DNA of 64,000 nucleotides from Boletus sp. NGJ. Its lineage: Eukaryota > Basidiomycota > Agaricomycetes > Boletales > Boletaceae. Positions 9,563 to 20,699 of this stretch are shown piece by piece. Position 1 is the stretch's first letter. Every line of letters starts with the position of its first letter. The notes beneath the pieces were generated by a model. It was not told the DNA's origin, made no database searches, and worked only from the letters and a program-made list of their open reading frames with translations. Made by a program: the position numbers and the translations under genes. Location of the stretch: NCBI GenBank assembly GCA_019096195.1, contig JAGTXK010000141.1, forward strand, positions 1 to 64,000, in the 5' to 3' direction.

Positions 9563-12500
9563 ATGGCCACCCTCCTCCGCTACCGTCACGACAACGAAGA
9601 CGATCTCCAGAGCAGCGTTCCCTCCCCGTTCCCCGCTCACCTTCTCCATCAATCGCAGGGCGACGTCCTCGACGAGCTTGCCGCCGAGCCCGTCGACTAT
9701 GATGACACCAATGCTGCCCGCGTAAGTCCTACACCTCCCACCCCAGCGCTCGTCCAGCAACTCACCATTCCTTTCAGGTTGCACAGTGCCAGAGCGACAT
9801 CCAGACATCCGTGGCAGCGGTTCAGCATTCTTGCTTGATGACTCTCGCTAACATTCTTTCCCTTACCTCCCCCGCTATCACTGCACACCCACACGACTCT
9901 GAATGCCCTTCCCCCAATGGTGCTAGCATCCCGCTTGAGCAGGTCCTCGCGGAGACCCCGCTTTCTTCTCTTGTCCATACCCTTCGTGCCCGCGACGGCC
10001 ATCGTGATCGACACGATCAACCTCTCACCGAGGCTGCTCTGCTTTCCCAACTACACGAGCTCATCGACGCAATCGTGCCTTCGTTAGACAGACGAGACGC
10101 GCACCTCGCGCAGGCCATCGTCGCCCTTCTCATCGACCTCGAACAATTGCCTGCCTCCCTTGCCTTGACCTCCGCTCACCTCGTTTCGCAATCGGGCTTA
10201 TCTCAAGACAGTGGACACCCTTCGAGGACCCCCTATGCCATTATGGCCTCTCTTCAACGACAGTTGTCTTCCTTGCAACCCTCCATCGCGTCTACGTCTG
10301 GGTCCAGACCTACACCCATGGAGAGCGTCCGATCCACTCTCTTCTGGGCACGTATTGATGAGCAACTCGACACCATCGTGTCCCTCTGTAGAGCACGCGC
10401 ATCCTCATCTCCGCACCACGACATTACAGAACCATCCCCATCTCATCTCGTGGTCCAGCTTTCCGAATCTCAGAACTGGAACCAGGACTGCCGCCCATCC
10501 TTCGACGATGCCCTTCCTCCAGAGTATGATTCTGACTATCATCACTATCCGTATGAGCAGCCGCCTTCGTACGTTGCGGAGGGTCATCTCTATGTGTCTT
10601 CCCAGGAAAAACAGACCGAACAAATGCGTTTGGACGAACAATATCCTCCGGAGAAGATCTTGTCCCGCGCACAGACCTCGATCCGTCCAGCAGCCACTGA
10701 AATGACAACGGAACGCGACCATCCTATGCCTGTCAACTCCCTTGATCTCGATACCATCATCCACGCCATCGATAGGCTGTATGTTGTTGCACCCCAATTA
10801 GCAAATCAGCGCGTAGAACTCCGGAGAGAGAAGATCGTGCAAATGGAAAAAGCAAAGGAAGGAAAGGGTAAAGCGCGTACGCTCGCGGAGGCTGCCGATC
10901 CCGAGCTGGACAAGATGCTTGAGTTGTTAGGTCGGGCATCGGCGAGGGAAATTCCTGACCAAAGTGCGGCCATTGACCCGCACCGCATGAGGCGCGAAAA
11001 GGGCACAGCTAATTTTGAAGAACAGGTAGGTGGTTTTCTGTTGGCTATTGTTAGTTCCCTGAGAGACTCGTTTCAGCGTAGGAGATATCTGGAACACCTC
11101 GTGCACCGCACGCATACTGGGAGATTGCATAGCCAAGATGCGGTGCCATCGCTCAGTCGCTCGTATTCATCCCCCTCAAATGCAGGCGGTGCAGGACAGG
11201 TCGCGGATGATGATCAGAGTTCGGAGGTACAGCTTGACGGGAGAGGCTCTCGGGATGGAAAACGAGCGTCTTACCCCGCTGCGCCGAAATCTGGCTCAAC
11301 ACTCGAACCGCCAACAGAGAGATCGCGGAGCAGGAGCCTTTCTGCTTCCCATCTCGCTTGGCTGCGGCCCAAGGATAAATCTGGGAACACCACCAGTATG
11401 AAAGAATGTTTCAGTTCTTTATCGAGGTCTCCTTCCTTGGCTACATCCAAGTCTGTTCGAAGCTTCTCGGGGAGATTATACGGTGTGGGAAAGAGTCGAC
11501 CTTCATCCACTGGTGGAGAGGGTGCGAGTCATGGTGCGTATTTCACGACTATTGTAGGCGGACATCTCAATGTTGGTTGAGTAGCCGCGCTTGACGTTGC
11601 GTATGTGGCTGAGCATCACGAGACGCTCAAGCACGTGCTTCTCTTCGTCGCTTATGCATCCCCTTCGAGTTCAGCACCTAACGTGGTACCTTTGGCGGAG
11701 GTGCTTCCTAGTACCTCCAGTGGTACATACGGTGATTGTCTATTTCTCAGGCTTGCTGGTACACCCTCTCCGCCGCTCGCGCTTCCAGTGCCTGTAGTTC
11801 CAGGTCCCAAGACGGTCCTCAGTCGGGGAAGTCACTGGGAGGTTAAGGCGAGTTGTTACCAGAGTGGTGTTCCGCCAAAGGAAAGTGAGGACGTGTCCCT
11901 TCTTCCAGCGTCTGAACTCGCCTCGCTCTCCCCGCTGTCATATACGTGTGCTTCATGTTCCCTCCCTCTCATCCCCGCACCACCTATGCGGTATCGTGAC
12001 CTACCTTCGGAACACTGGGAGGAACTTATCGATGCATGGGTGTGTCATCCTGAAGGACAGACCCTTGCGATGACTGGGATGCATGGGGGCGATGGTAATC
12101 CAAAGGGGAATGGGTTTGGGTTTTGGCCGACACGTGACGAGGCTTTGGTGGGAGGTAGCTATTTGCTGTTCGATGCAGAAGCAGTTGCGGGCGGAAACAT
12201 CAAGTGTGAAGCGGTTCGAGAGGTGAGTGCTTATTTGATCGTGGTGCTCTCTATTGCCTTCCTGTGTATATCTATGAGCATTTATCACGGACGCTAAAGA
12301 AGACCATCGTCGTATTTCCACCGACGTACGTACTCTCGCTCCTTGAAGCCCTGGTTGGTTTCGAGGTGATGGGATGCGGATCTGGTTGATACAACACGTC
12401 CAAGAGTAATCTTGCTTCTCTTAAACAACCCTCTTTATCAAGGACAGTGTGTTGGGGGCTACACAAGAGGGCACACTCCAAGCTGTTCACATTGTCATTT

Positions 12501-13277
12501 ATCCTCGACCTTGAGATTTTGCTAACGAGAGCGACACTTAGCGCGGCGGAAACACTCGCCTGGCACGCTGTCTATGCGGTGCCATCTTGGGCAAGCAGCA
12601 TGACCGGCGACAGGAGGATAGCTCGGTTTCACGCATGTATCGGTTGTTCAAGTACGCTATTCGGCCAATCAGTGCGACGTCACAGTGAGTGATCTTGTGC
12701 TAGGCGATCCGATCTGAGCTGAACTCGCGATTAGAGTCCCGAAGATTCCGATGAGTGCATTCGTGTTGCATGACATGCTAGAGCATGTTCAGGCTCATGC
12801 AACATACCGATTCGTGCTGTCGGACGAAGAGGACGAAAGACCGAGACTTTTGGTGGGTCCGCAATTAATGACATCTTAGATCTAGAGAACTCATCAGGCA
12901 CGACATAGATTTGGTTGTTTAAGCCTCGGATACGGATATCGTATATGCTTCCAGCGCCAGCGCTACTTCCCAAGAGTGGCACGATCAATGCCTCCAAGGT
13001 GTTGTACAAGATCCTTGGACCGACGTCGACCACGTCTGACTTGAAGGAGTGAGTTGGAGCGGTGTCATTATATAATTACATGGTTGATCAGCGATGCTAA
13101 CGTGAGTGGCTTAGAATGCTCAACAAATATCCCGGATTTCCTCAGGCAGAATACCTGTTCTACTCCATGGACGTATGTCGAACGCTGGCCGCGTTGTTGA
13201 AGGAGAGTACGGCGTCATACCCTGAGAGTATGCGGACGATGACGGGCTTGGATGTTGGTTGGTTGACGATCACATGA
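9563..13277 (+). CDS. Large protein with C-terminal HECT-like E3 domain (UBE3D/HECT_2 type)
   Basis: UBE3D-type proteins are E2-binding ubiquitin ligases. Supported exons are 9563-9721, 9778-11025, 11077-11533, 11585-12222, 12542-12684, 12735-12852, 12909-13048 and 13115-13277. A short exon between 12300 and 12541 is likely but not resolved. The first half (about 570 residues) is disordered with charged helices (KIVQMEKAKEGKGKAR; TANFEEQ) and Ser-rich repeats (RSRSRSLSASHLAWLRP). The C-terminal half shows the family signature: a CASC zinc pair, YRDLPSEHWEELIDAWVCH, GFWP, LARCLCGAILGKQ, a VQAHATYRFVL helix and IWLFKPRIRISY. The two halves join through a 51-nt intron (11534-11584) that removes an in-frame TGA at 11578. 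Without that splice they would be two genes in the same frame. Confidence 0.75.
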
Positions 13278-13744
13278 AGCGAGGTCGGGATGATTTTTTG
13301 TTTCTGGATTGGATCTTTGCATCATACTATGGTTGAATCGGATCTTTTATCGCAGTCTTTCATTTTTACATTTTACAAAATAAGCAGAATGGAGGACAAG
13401 TACTTGACACAGGCGGAGGCGATGGGCAGCTGTGTTTGCTGCGTGAAATGTAGGGCTGTTAAAGCACCGCGTGGTAGAACTACAGTCGACTTTCTCATAC
13501 TGTATATGCTCGGGAGCCAGCTTTCCCCAATACATTATCAGAAATATGCAGTAGCAAATGTTCCCATGATTGACAAACTCTGAGGAGCCAGTGCTGCATA
13601 TGCTATGACAAAAACACCAGCTACTTTGACCTCATAAACCTATGTAAAGTTGTTTGCTTTGCACTCTTCATGTCCTCATATTGCAGTGTAGCATGGAAAG
13701 CATGAATATGATGAACAAAATCAAGTGAGGCATCAGCATCCCCC
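13278..13744. other. Intergenic, AT-rich
   Basis: This lies between the HECT-like gene and the retroelement cluster. It contains a 97-codon frame without family features. The 5' half of the amidohydrolase gene that is cut at 26785 is not found here. Confidence 0.45.
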
Positions 13745-14678
13745 TGTTACGCCAGGTAACAATGTGACATGTTCCTGTATAATCAAACCTGTTTGATTAT
13801 AGGACTAGCAGGACTTGAGGGGAAAATACCTCCAGAGGCCCAATGGTTCCTCTGACTGGGGACCACTGCTAGCTTTACGTAGAGTCCTGTCGTTACTTCT
13901 ACGACCAATGGCGGAGTCTTGGATTTACCGACAGTGGCACAATCCTCCGAGAAGGAAGGGCAGACCGGATGCGGAGGCCAGAGACTAGTTCTTTGGGCTT
14001 ACACAGCCTAGTGCCGGTGGCAGAGTCCCGGGCTTACATGGACCAACCTCTGTTGGTTGTCAGAGTTGCCAAAGCTTTAGAAGTGGGTAACGGCAACAAG
14101 GCCATACAAGTGTGTGGTGATGAGAAGGATGATCATGAGCACAAGAGCGATCACCTCCAGAGTGGGAGCAAGGCTTCTGAGGTGAAGTGGAACTGGTAGT
14201 GGGAGAAGCTGTTAGATTACATGGGAAGGAGTGTAGATCTAGGTTGAGGTTACATGAAGTGCCCGCATCCCTATTTATAGGCCTCACCCATCTAGGGCAG
14301 GCTTTGTATTGAATATAGTAATCGTAAGTCTTAGATGAAAGATTACTATAAGAGGATCAAGGCATCAGTCAAAATGGAGGGAATAGGAACACTGGGCTAT
14401 GTACAAGAGAGCACAGCCGGGGAGGCAATGTCTATGATCGGATCAAGAAGGAAGAAGGCATATATCAATGAAATAAGGGAGGCAGTGTCCAGATCAAACA
14501 GGTAGCTTCCTGAAAAGGGAGTTACGAGTAACTTCCTAGAAAGGAGGTTCTGGATGGGGCGATACCTGAGTTGGTGTTGCGGGGGAATCCCTGGTCCAAG
14601 TCAAAGAATAGATTGTCCCACAGTCCTACAGGAGGTGAGGGAAGGGGAAAAGATGTACCCCCTTTGGTAACCGTAACA
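13745..14678 (-). mobile_element. LTR of gypsy element A (3' LTR)
   Basis: It is bounded by TGTTACG and GTAACA on the minus strand (934 bp). A purine-rich tract (GGAGGGTAA) lies just inside the element at 14679-14690, as expected before a 3' LTR. It is about 90% similar to the inverted LTR D at 25778-26784. It carries a TATA-like box (CTATTTATAG read on the plus strand, near 14270). Confidence 0.85.
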
Positions 14679-16614
14679 TTACCCTCCATATAGTCTTGAA
14701 GTTCCATCTCAAGAATTCCTATCTCCCTCGTTCTCCTCGTAGTTGGTGAGGTCCCAGGAGTTGTTGAAGACCCCCTGGCTGGGACATGTCTGATAGCCAT
14801 GTCCTCGTCCTCCACAGTAGGTGCAAATCCTTTGTGGACAAGCATACTGTGGATGGTTGGGGGCAACCACTCTACAGTAGGGGCAACAGTACTGGGGGCA
14901 GGCGGGCCGAAGGTGACCTTGACGTCCACATTCGTAGCAGTGGATGTCAGTGAGGGGAGTTCGATGGTTATGAGGTGATCGGGCGCCGGGCAGGGGATTG
15001 GGATGACTAGCCATTGAGTTGGAATGGCTGGTAGGAGAGGCGCCTGCAGTGGTCCCAGGAATGGGAATGGAGGAAGGAGGAGGGCTTCTCATTGTAGAGT
15101 TCCCCAATGTGTGAAGAAGACCTCGGTTGTTGGGGCGAGAGGGGAGGCTGACCAAGAATACCATGGCTCCCTGTCAGCAGAGGGTCCTGATGGGTTGGGA
15201 AATGGCTGGGGGAGGAACTGGGAGGACTGGTATTAGGGGGGTTCCTCAGGAGGAGGGGTTGGGGGTCGTAGAGGAAGGGGAGGCGACAACGGTGTCATCA
15301 GAGGACTGGGCTCTTTGTGTTTCTGGAGAGCTTCTATCAACTCTGTCAATGCTTCTGATTCCATTGATGTTCTCCATGGGTCGCTCTGCCACGGAAGGGG
15401 TTCATCTAGGGGGAATGGGGTAGGAGGGCACAGTGGTTGATGTGGGAGTAAAGAAAACATGACTTTCTTCTTCTGAGAGGGAGAGGATGGTGGGGTGGAG
15501 GAGGCGATCATGGGTGTTGATGGGTAGAAGGGTGAGGGAATAGTTAAATCCCTCAATGAAAAGGAGGTCGAGAACAAGTTCGTGAATCTTGAGGATCCCT
15601 TCCATTACCCTTTCTTCTTCGATGGTCTGTTGGGCATTGGAGTCATAGGGACCTGTCGAGTTCCCATTGATCTGGGAGAGAAGGGATCAAAGTGAGGAGT
15701 AGGATCTATAGAGGGTGATGAGTTGGACAAGTGAGTCGTCACAGGAGAAGAAGGGGATGGTCTAAAGGGTTTGGACTGTGATGGGATCATCGAGAATGGT
15801 GGCATAGAGGTTTCGGCAATGAGCAGGAGAGAGTCAGTTGAGGTGTATGGAAAGGGGGGTGAGAGTCATCTACCAATTATGATGATAGGGGCAGTAGTCA
15901 ATTTGGCAGAAGCTCTAATGTTGTCTGATGTATTTGGAGATATCAAGATCCGGGTATTGTTTTTGAAGGTGGGCTTGGGTAAGAGCAGCTGATATGTGGG
16001 CAAGCAAAATGAATAGGAAGGTATTATCCTGGGGCATGGGCTCATCTTAGAGTTTGAGCTGTCTTTTATACTCCAGGAGTATCTCCTTGGCGTTCTCTAG
16101 ATTGGCCTCTGGTTCCCAGGTTCATTCTGCTGCAGAGTACCCTTTCCAGTGTGTCAGGTACTACCTTCTTTCTGGTTTTCCCTGATGGTTGATGATGCTG
16201 TCCACTTCATATTCCTCTTCTGTTCCAACAAGTTCTGGTGGCGGTTGAGTGAAATTTGGTCCGTGTTCCATAGTTTCCCGATATGGGGAAAGTAGGGATG
16301 TGTGGAACACATTGTGGATCTTCCACTGTTTTGGCAACTTGAGTCGGAACACTATGGAGGATACCACTTGAGTAATTTCAAATGGTCCGGTTTGTTTCAG
16401 GGACAGCTTTCGAGAGGAGACTTGGAGTTTCAGGTTCTTGGCGTCCAGCCATACTTTATCTCCGAGTTTCCAGGGTTTGAAGCAAGAGTGGACTCTCTCC
16501 TTCATACATAGTTGTGCCAATTTGTATGCCGCTTCTGCTTCCTTTCTTGATTCTTCTAGGAAAGAGAGTCTCTCTTCTAGAGCTGGTAAGAAGGTTTTTC
16601 CAATGGAAGGATAT
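14679..16614 (-). mobile_element. Gypsy element A, 3' internal part: integrase C terminus and zinc-knuckle ORF
   Basis: Read on the minus strand from 16614 down, this continues the integrase that is interrupted by element B (ALEERLSFLEESRKEAEAAY, then GDKVWLDAKNLKLQ and NVFHTSLLSPY). After integrase comes a second, decayed reading region (about 15990-14709). It ends with two CX2CX4HX4C knuckles (CYECGRQGHLRPAC and CTYCGGRGHGYQTC) and an extra Cys pair between them. Several stops and frame changes are present. The same arrangement occurs in element B. Confidence 0.8.
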
Positions 16615-17200
16615 TGTTATGATTCCTTCTTTTCTTCCCTCTTTTCTTTCCTTTCATCAGTCGTCCTCACTCTCATCTCGTCCTTCTGACTTCCCCTAGG
16701 CTATTCGCTACACAGTGGGACTCCGTGTAGTTGGGGCTCGTTTCTTTTATGATTGTACTTCTATGCTGACATCATATGGAAGATCCCTTCTCCTTCCCAC
16801 TCCATAGGATCTCTCCAATGCTGCGGCTTACTCATCCTTTTCCCACACTTACTTTGTATATAAACCTCACATGCGTAGTAGATTCCCCAATTTACACCTA
16901 CTTGGTGAACTCCCATCATCGCTCCTCCGGACCTCTATAAGTTGTTGTTCTACTTCGAGTGAACACTTCTTCTATGTCTCGACTGAACTCTCATGAGTGA
17001 ACTCTCAATTGTGACAAGGAAGACCCTTCGTCGCTGAACTCTTGACCCTACGATGAGAAAGACCCTCTGTCGTTGAACCCTTGACCCTACCTAGGGATCC
17101 TTTGTCTCGTAGCTCATTAGGCTACCTCCTTGACCTCTGTAGCTCGTCGCTACTTGACCATCCAAGTTAACACCTGTCCCTATCTGGGGTAGTCATAACA
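16615..17200 (+). repeat. 5' LTR of element B
   Basis: Starts TGTTATG and ends CATAACA. The TATA box is TATATAAA at 16857-16864. AATTTACACCT at 16889-16899, 32 bases after the TATA start, is the predicted 5' end of the transcript. Confidence 0.92.
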
Positions 17201-17202
17201 AA

Positions 17203-17213
17203 AGGTGTAAATT
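17203..17213 (+). promoter_or_regulatory. Primer-binding site of element B, self-complementary (Tf1-like)
   Basis: AGGTGTAAATT begins 2 nt after the 5' LTR. It is the exact reverse complement of AATTTACACCT at 16889-16899, near the expected start of the element RNA. I see no tRNA 3'-end complement here. This matches the self-priming layout known from fission yeast Tf1. Confidence 0.65.
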
Positions 17214-17284
17214 CTCTACCTTGGGGCTATCGCTTTTATAGTCCTCCACCCACCATTGCTCGCCAACGTCCTACTCTGAACCCT

Positions 17285-18432
17285 GTGTGGTGGAACTCTT
17301 GCGCACGTGCCAAGACACTCCCCACCAATGACACCTCCTTTAACCACGAAGAGGAATCTTCAGACCTTGACCTTGACATTGACCCCCCATCCCAACAACA
17401 ACAGGATGCGGCCCTTGACCTATCACATCAACTCTTGAGTCATCTATGCCTACCGAGAACTCCAATACCACCGTCTCCGACACCGTTGATGGCAGTACCC
17501 TCATTTTCCTTACCACCCCCTCCCTCGCCACCTATGTCTTCAGTGACCCAACCCACTGAACTCCATATTGGTACACCCGAAGCCTATGATGGCTCCTTCG
17601 ACACCTCTGTACCTTGGTTGAACACCGTCCAGTTCTACCTTTATGTCAATGCCAAGGTCTATGACACTGACACCAAACAGATCGCTTTCGCCTTGTCTTA
17701 TATGACCAAAGGACTGGCCCTCACCTGGGCTACTACCTATCAACAGAATGCCATCAACGGCATCACCATCACTCTCAGCTCGTTTGCTGACTTCGTCACC
17801 ACCTTCGAAAAGGCATTCAAACACCGTGACACCACTGGCAATGCCATCACTTGGCTGTCTACCAAATGCATGGTTAAGAAGTGGAATAACTTGTACTCCC
17901 CTCCTCTTACACAGTATATGTCTGAGTTCCAGAACAATGCTTCCCTCGCCAAAATTACTGACCCGAACATCTTCATCGGGTACTACTCCGCCAGGATCCC
18001 ATCAGGACTCATGCAATGAGTCATGTCCATGGACACGATGCCTACCACCATCGAAGAATGGTACTCCCGAGCCATTCACTTCCAGACACAATGAGAAAGG
18101 GCTGACGAGATCGCCAAGAGGAACAACAAACCCTCCGCACACACCTACCACTCCTTTTCCTCGCCTACCTTGTCCAAACCCCGAGACCCTGACGCTATGG
18201 ATGTCAACGCCGTCTCCATCCCCAAGTTGACCCCTGAAGAATGAAAATGTTGCTTCGACCAAAAACTCTGCTTCCACTGTCATCAACCAGGCCATATCAC
18301 CACCGCATGTACCACCTTTGCTTCCCCTATCAAGAAAGCAAAGACACCCCCTGCCAAAAAGGTCAGGGTTGTTGAACAAGAAGAAGGAGACTCTGATGGA
18401 GAGACTGTCGGACAAGTCTCTTTGGGTTTTTG
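17285..18432 (+). pseudogene. gag of element B, with stops
   Basis: The long frame to 18019 has a retrotransposon gag core (HIGTPEAYDGSFDTSVPWLN, then FEKAFKHRDTTGNA). It is stopped by TGA at about 18017-18019, then continues in frame (TIEEWYSRAIHFQTQ, stop, ERADEIAKRNN) to a CCHC knuckle, CFHCHQPGHITTAC, near 18270. At least three TGA codons replace expected Arg or Trp codons. The first codon at 17285 is GTG, so the true start is uncertain. Confidence 0.85.
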
Positions 18433-19035
18433 AATCGGGAAACACTCTTGACGCATGTTTTCCCCTCTCTTAGTTGTGCTGCTGTAACAGTAGAGTCGAA
18501 ATTGAAAGGCATTTGCATTCCTGTTCAACTCCTCGTCCCTGCACACGCTAAGAAAGCCGTCGATACCAGAGCCCTTGTAGACAATGGTGCAGAAATCTCC
18601 TGCATCAACTACCAATTCATGTGGAAGCACAAACTCCTGACCACACAACACCACACCCCCATCCGCGTCCAAAACACTGACACCTCATTCAACAAGAACA
18701 GGGACATTAAATTCACATGCGACTTCTTCATCAACATCAAAGGCGTCTTCCTGCAGACAACCCTTCATGTCATCTCCTGTGGACAAGAGAACGTCATCCT
18801 CAGTCAACCTTGGCTCTGCTCCTATAACCCAACCATCAGCTGGGTGGCTAACACCCTCACCCTCGATGAAACCCTTGACCAGTCCGCTGACCTCTACCAC
18901 ATGAGGACCAGATCAAACCCCGCTAAAGCGGACGAACCCTCATCTTGGCTGGGTCACGCCAATGTAAACCTCAGGACCTGTTACCATCTTCGCAGCTTCC
19001 TCCAGAAAGAGACTGACAAACAAGAGTATTTATGA
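18433..19035 (+). pseudogene. Aspartic protease domain of element B
   Basis: The frame contains the retropepsin active-site region as ALVDNGAEISCIN. The usual D-S/T-G-A is here D-N-G-A, a change explained by one G-to-A transition that would weaken the enzyme. Downstream ENVILSQPWLCSYNPTISW fits the ILG/PWL flap end of gypsy proteases. Confidence 0.8.
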
Positions 19036-19079
19036 AATGCAGATCGTAACCATGTTATGCACTGAATCATCTGAGGGAG

Positions 19080-20540
19080 CTACAAATATGTCGCCTCCTC
19101 TGTTGTCGCCAAACTCATGATTGCCACCAAACTTGCCGAAGCTGCTGAGAAGGCAAAACCCAAGCCGACCCTCCCCGCCAGCATACGCTGACTACGCCTC
19201 CGTCTTCTTGAAGGAGGCCACCGACCATGTTCCCCCGTCATGCCCGTATGACCACGAAGATCAACGTCAAGGAAACTTTTGTCCCGAAGATCGGGAAAGT
19301 CTACCCCCTCTCCCCCCATGAACAGAAAGGTGACCGAGGACTTCCTTGACGAACACCTCAAAACAGGGAAGATCCGCCCGTCGACCTCCTCCCCAGGCCT
19401 CCCCCTTCTTCTTCGTCAAAAAGAAGAACGGCGATCTCCGCCCATGCCAAGACTACTGGTACATCAACGAACACACCGTTCGCGACGCCTACCCTCTCCC
19501 CTTAGTCTCTAACCTCATCGACAAGCTCAAGGGGGCAACCACCTTCACTAAGTTCGACGTCCGCTGGGGGTATAACAACGTGCGCATCAAGGACGGCCAC
19601 CAGTGGAAAGCCGCTTTCATCACGCACTCGAGGCCTCTATGAACCCACCGTCATGTTCTTCGGCCTCTGCAACTCCCCCACGACTTTCCAACGATTCATG
19701 AATGACTCCTTCCGGGACATGATCGCCGAAGGATGGCTCATCATCTACATGGACGACCTCCTCATCTTCTCCCCAGACGATGCCCTACACACCGAACGGA
19801 CCAAGCGCGTCCTCCAACGCATGACCGAGCTTGACCTCCACCTCAAGCTCGAGAAGTGTACCTTCGCTACCGACGAGGTGGAGTACCTCGGGATGATTGT
19901 CCGCCCTAACCAGTTGGCCATGGGCCCCATCAAGCTTGACGGGATCGCCAAGTGGCCCGCCCCCACCAGAGTCACCGGAGTCCGATCATTTCTCGGCTTT
20001 GCCAACTTCTACCACCGAGTTCATCCCGGACTACTCCACTATCGCCCGTCCCCTCATCGACCTCACGAAACTCAACCAACCCTGGGCTTGGTCGAGCGAA
20101 TGCCAGGACGCATTCGACCACCTCAAGCGTCTCTTCCTGGCCAAACCGGTCCTCCACTCTACCCAGACTTCTCCGCCCCCTTCGCCATCGCCACGGACGC
20201 CTCAAAGTACGCCACAGGCGCCATCCTCCTACAGACCGACACCAACGGTGACTGGCACCCCTGCTCCTACCTCTCGCAGTCCTTCTCCCCCGCCGAGCAG
20301 GAACTACGACATCTACGACCGCGAGCTCCTTGCCATCATCCGCGCATTGAAGTCATGGCGCCACTACCTCTATGGCTCCCCCTTCCCCGTTCAGGTTTTC
20401 ACCAATCACAAAAACCTGTTGTACTTTAAGTCCCCTCAGAACCTCAATCGTCGGCAAGCCCGCTGGCTCCTCGATCCTGCACTGACTTCGACCTCCAAAT
20501 CATCCATGTCCCCGGCCACCTCCTCGCTGGCCCGGACGCC
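19080..20540 (+). pseudogene. Reverse transcriptase and RNase H of element B, frameshifted
   Basis: RT motifs are spread over several frames: [57 protein letters not shown], a frame change near 19640, then MFFGLCNSPTTFQRFMND and the catalytic YMDD in IIYMDDLLIFSPDD. The thumb (YLGMIVRPNQLAMGPIKLDG) is followed by another frame change near 20010. RNase H follows (ATDASKYATGAILLQTD, a frame change, [39 protein letters not shown]). At least four indels disrupt it. Confidence 0.9.
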
Positions 20541-20699
20541 CTTTCCTGTCGCCCCAACCTTATCCCAACGGCCGATGCCAGACAACGAGGGTGTCACCCT
20601 CCTCCCCCCTTCCATGTTCGTCAATCTAATTGACACCTCCTTGGCCTCCCTCATCCAGCGAGTCCTCCCTGTCCGACCCCCTCGTCCTCCAACACCTCC

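Noticed and set aside
11605-12297. Separate HECT-like gene starting near 11605
   Set aside because: The frame starts at GTG, not ATG, and is in phase with the upstream frame once a 51-nt intron with good splice sites is removed.
13290-13583. 97-codon plus frame after the HECT-like gene
   Set aside because: Non-conserved-looking composition; it lies in the likely 3' UTR or promoter area.
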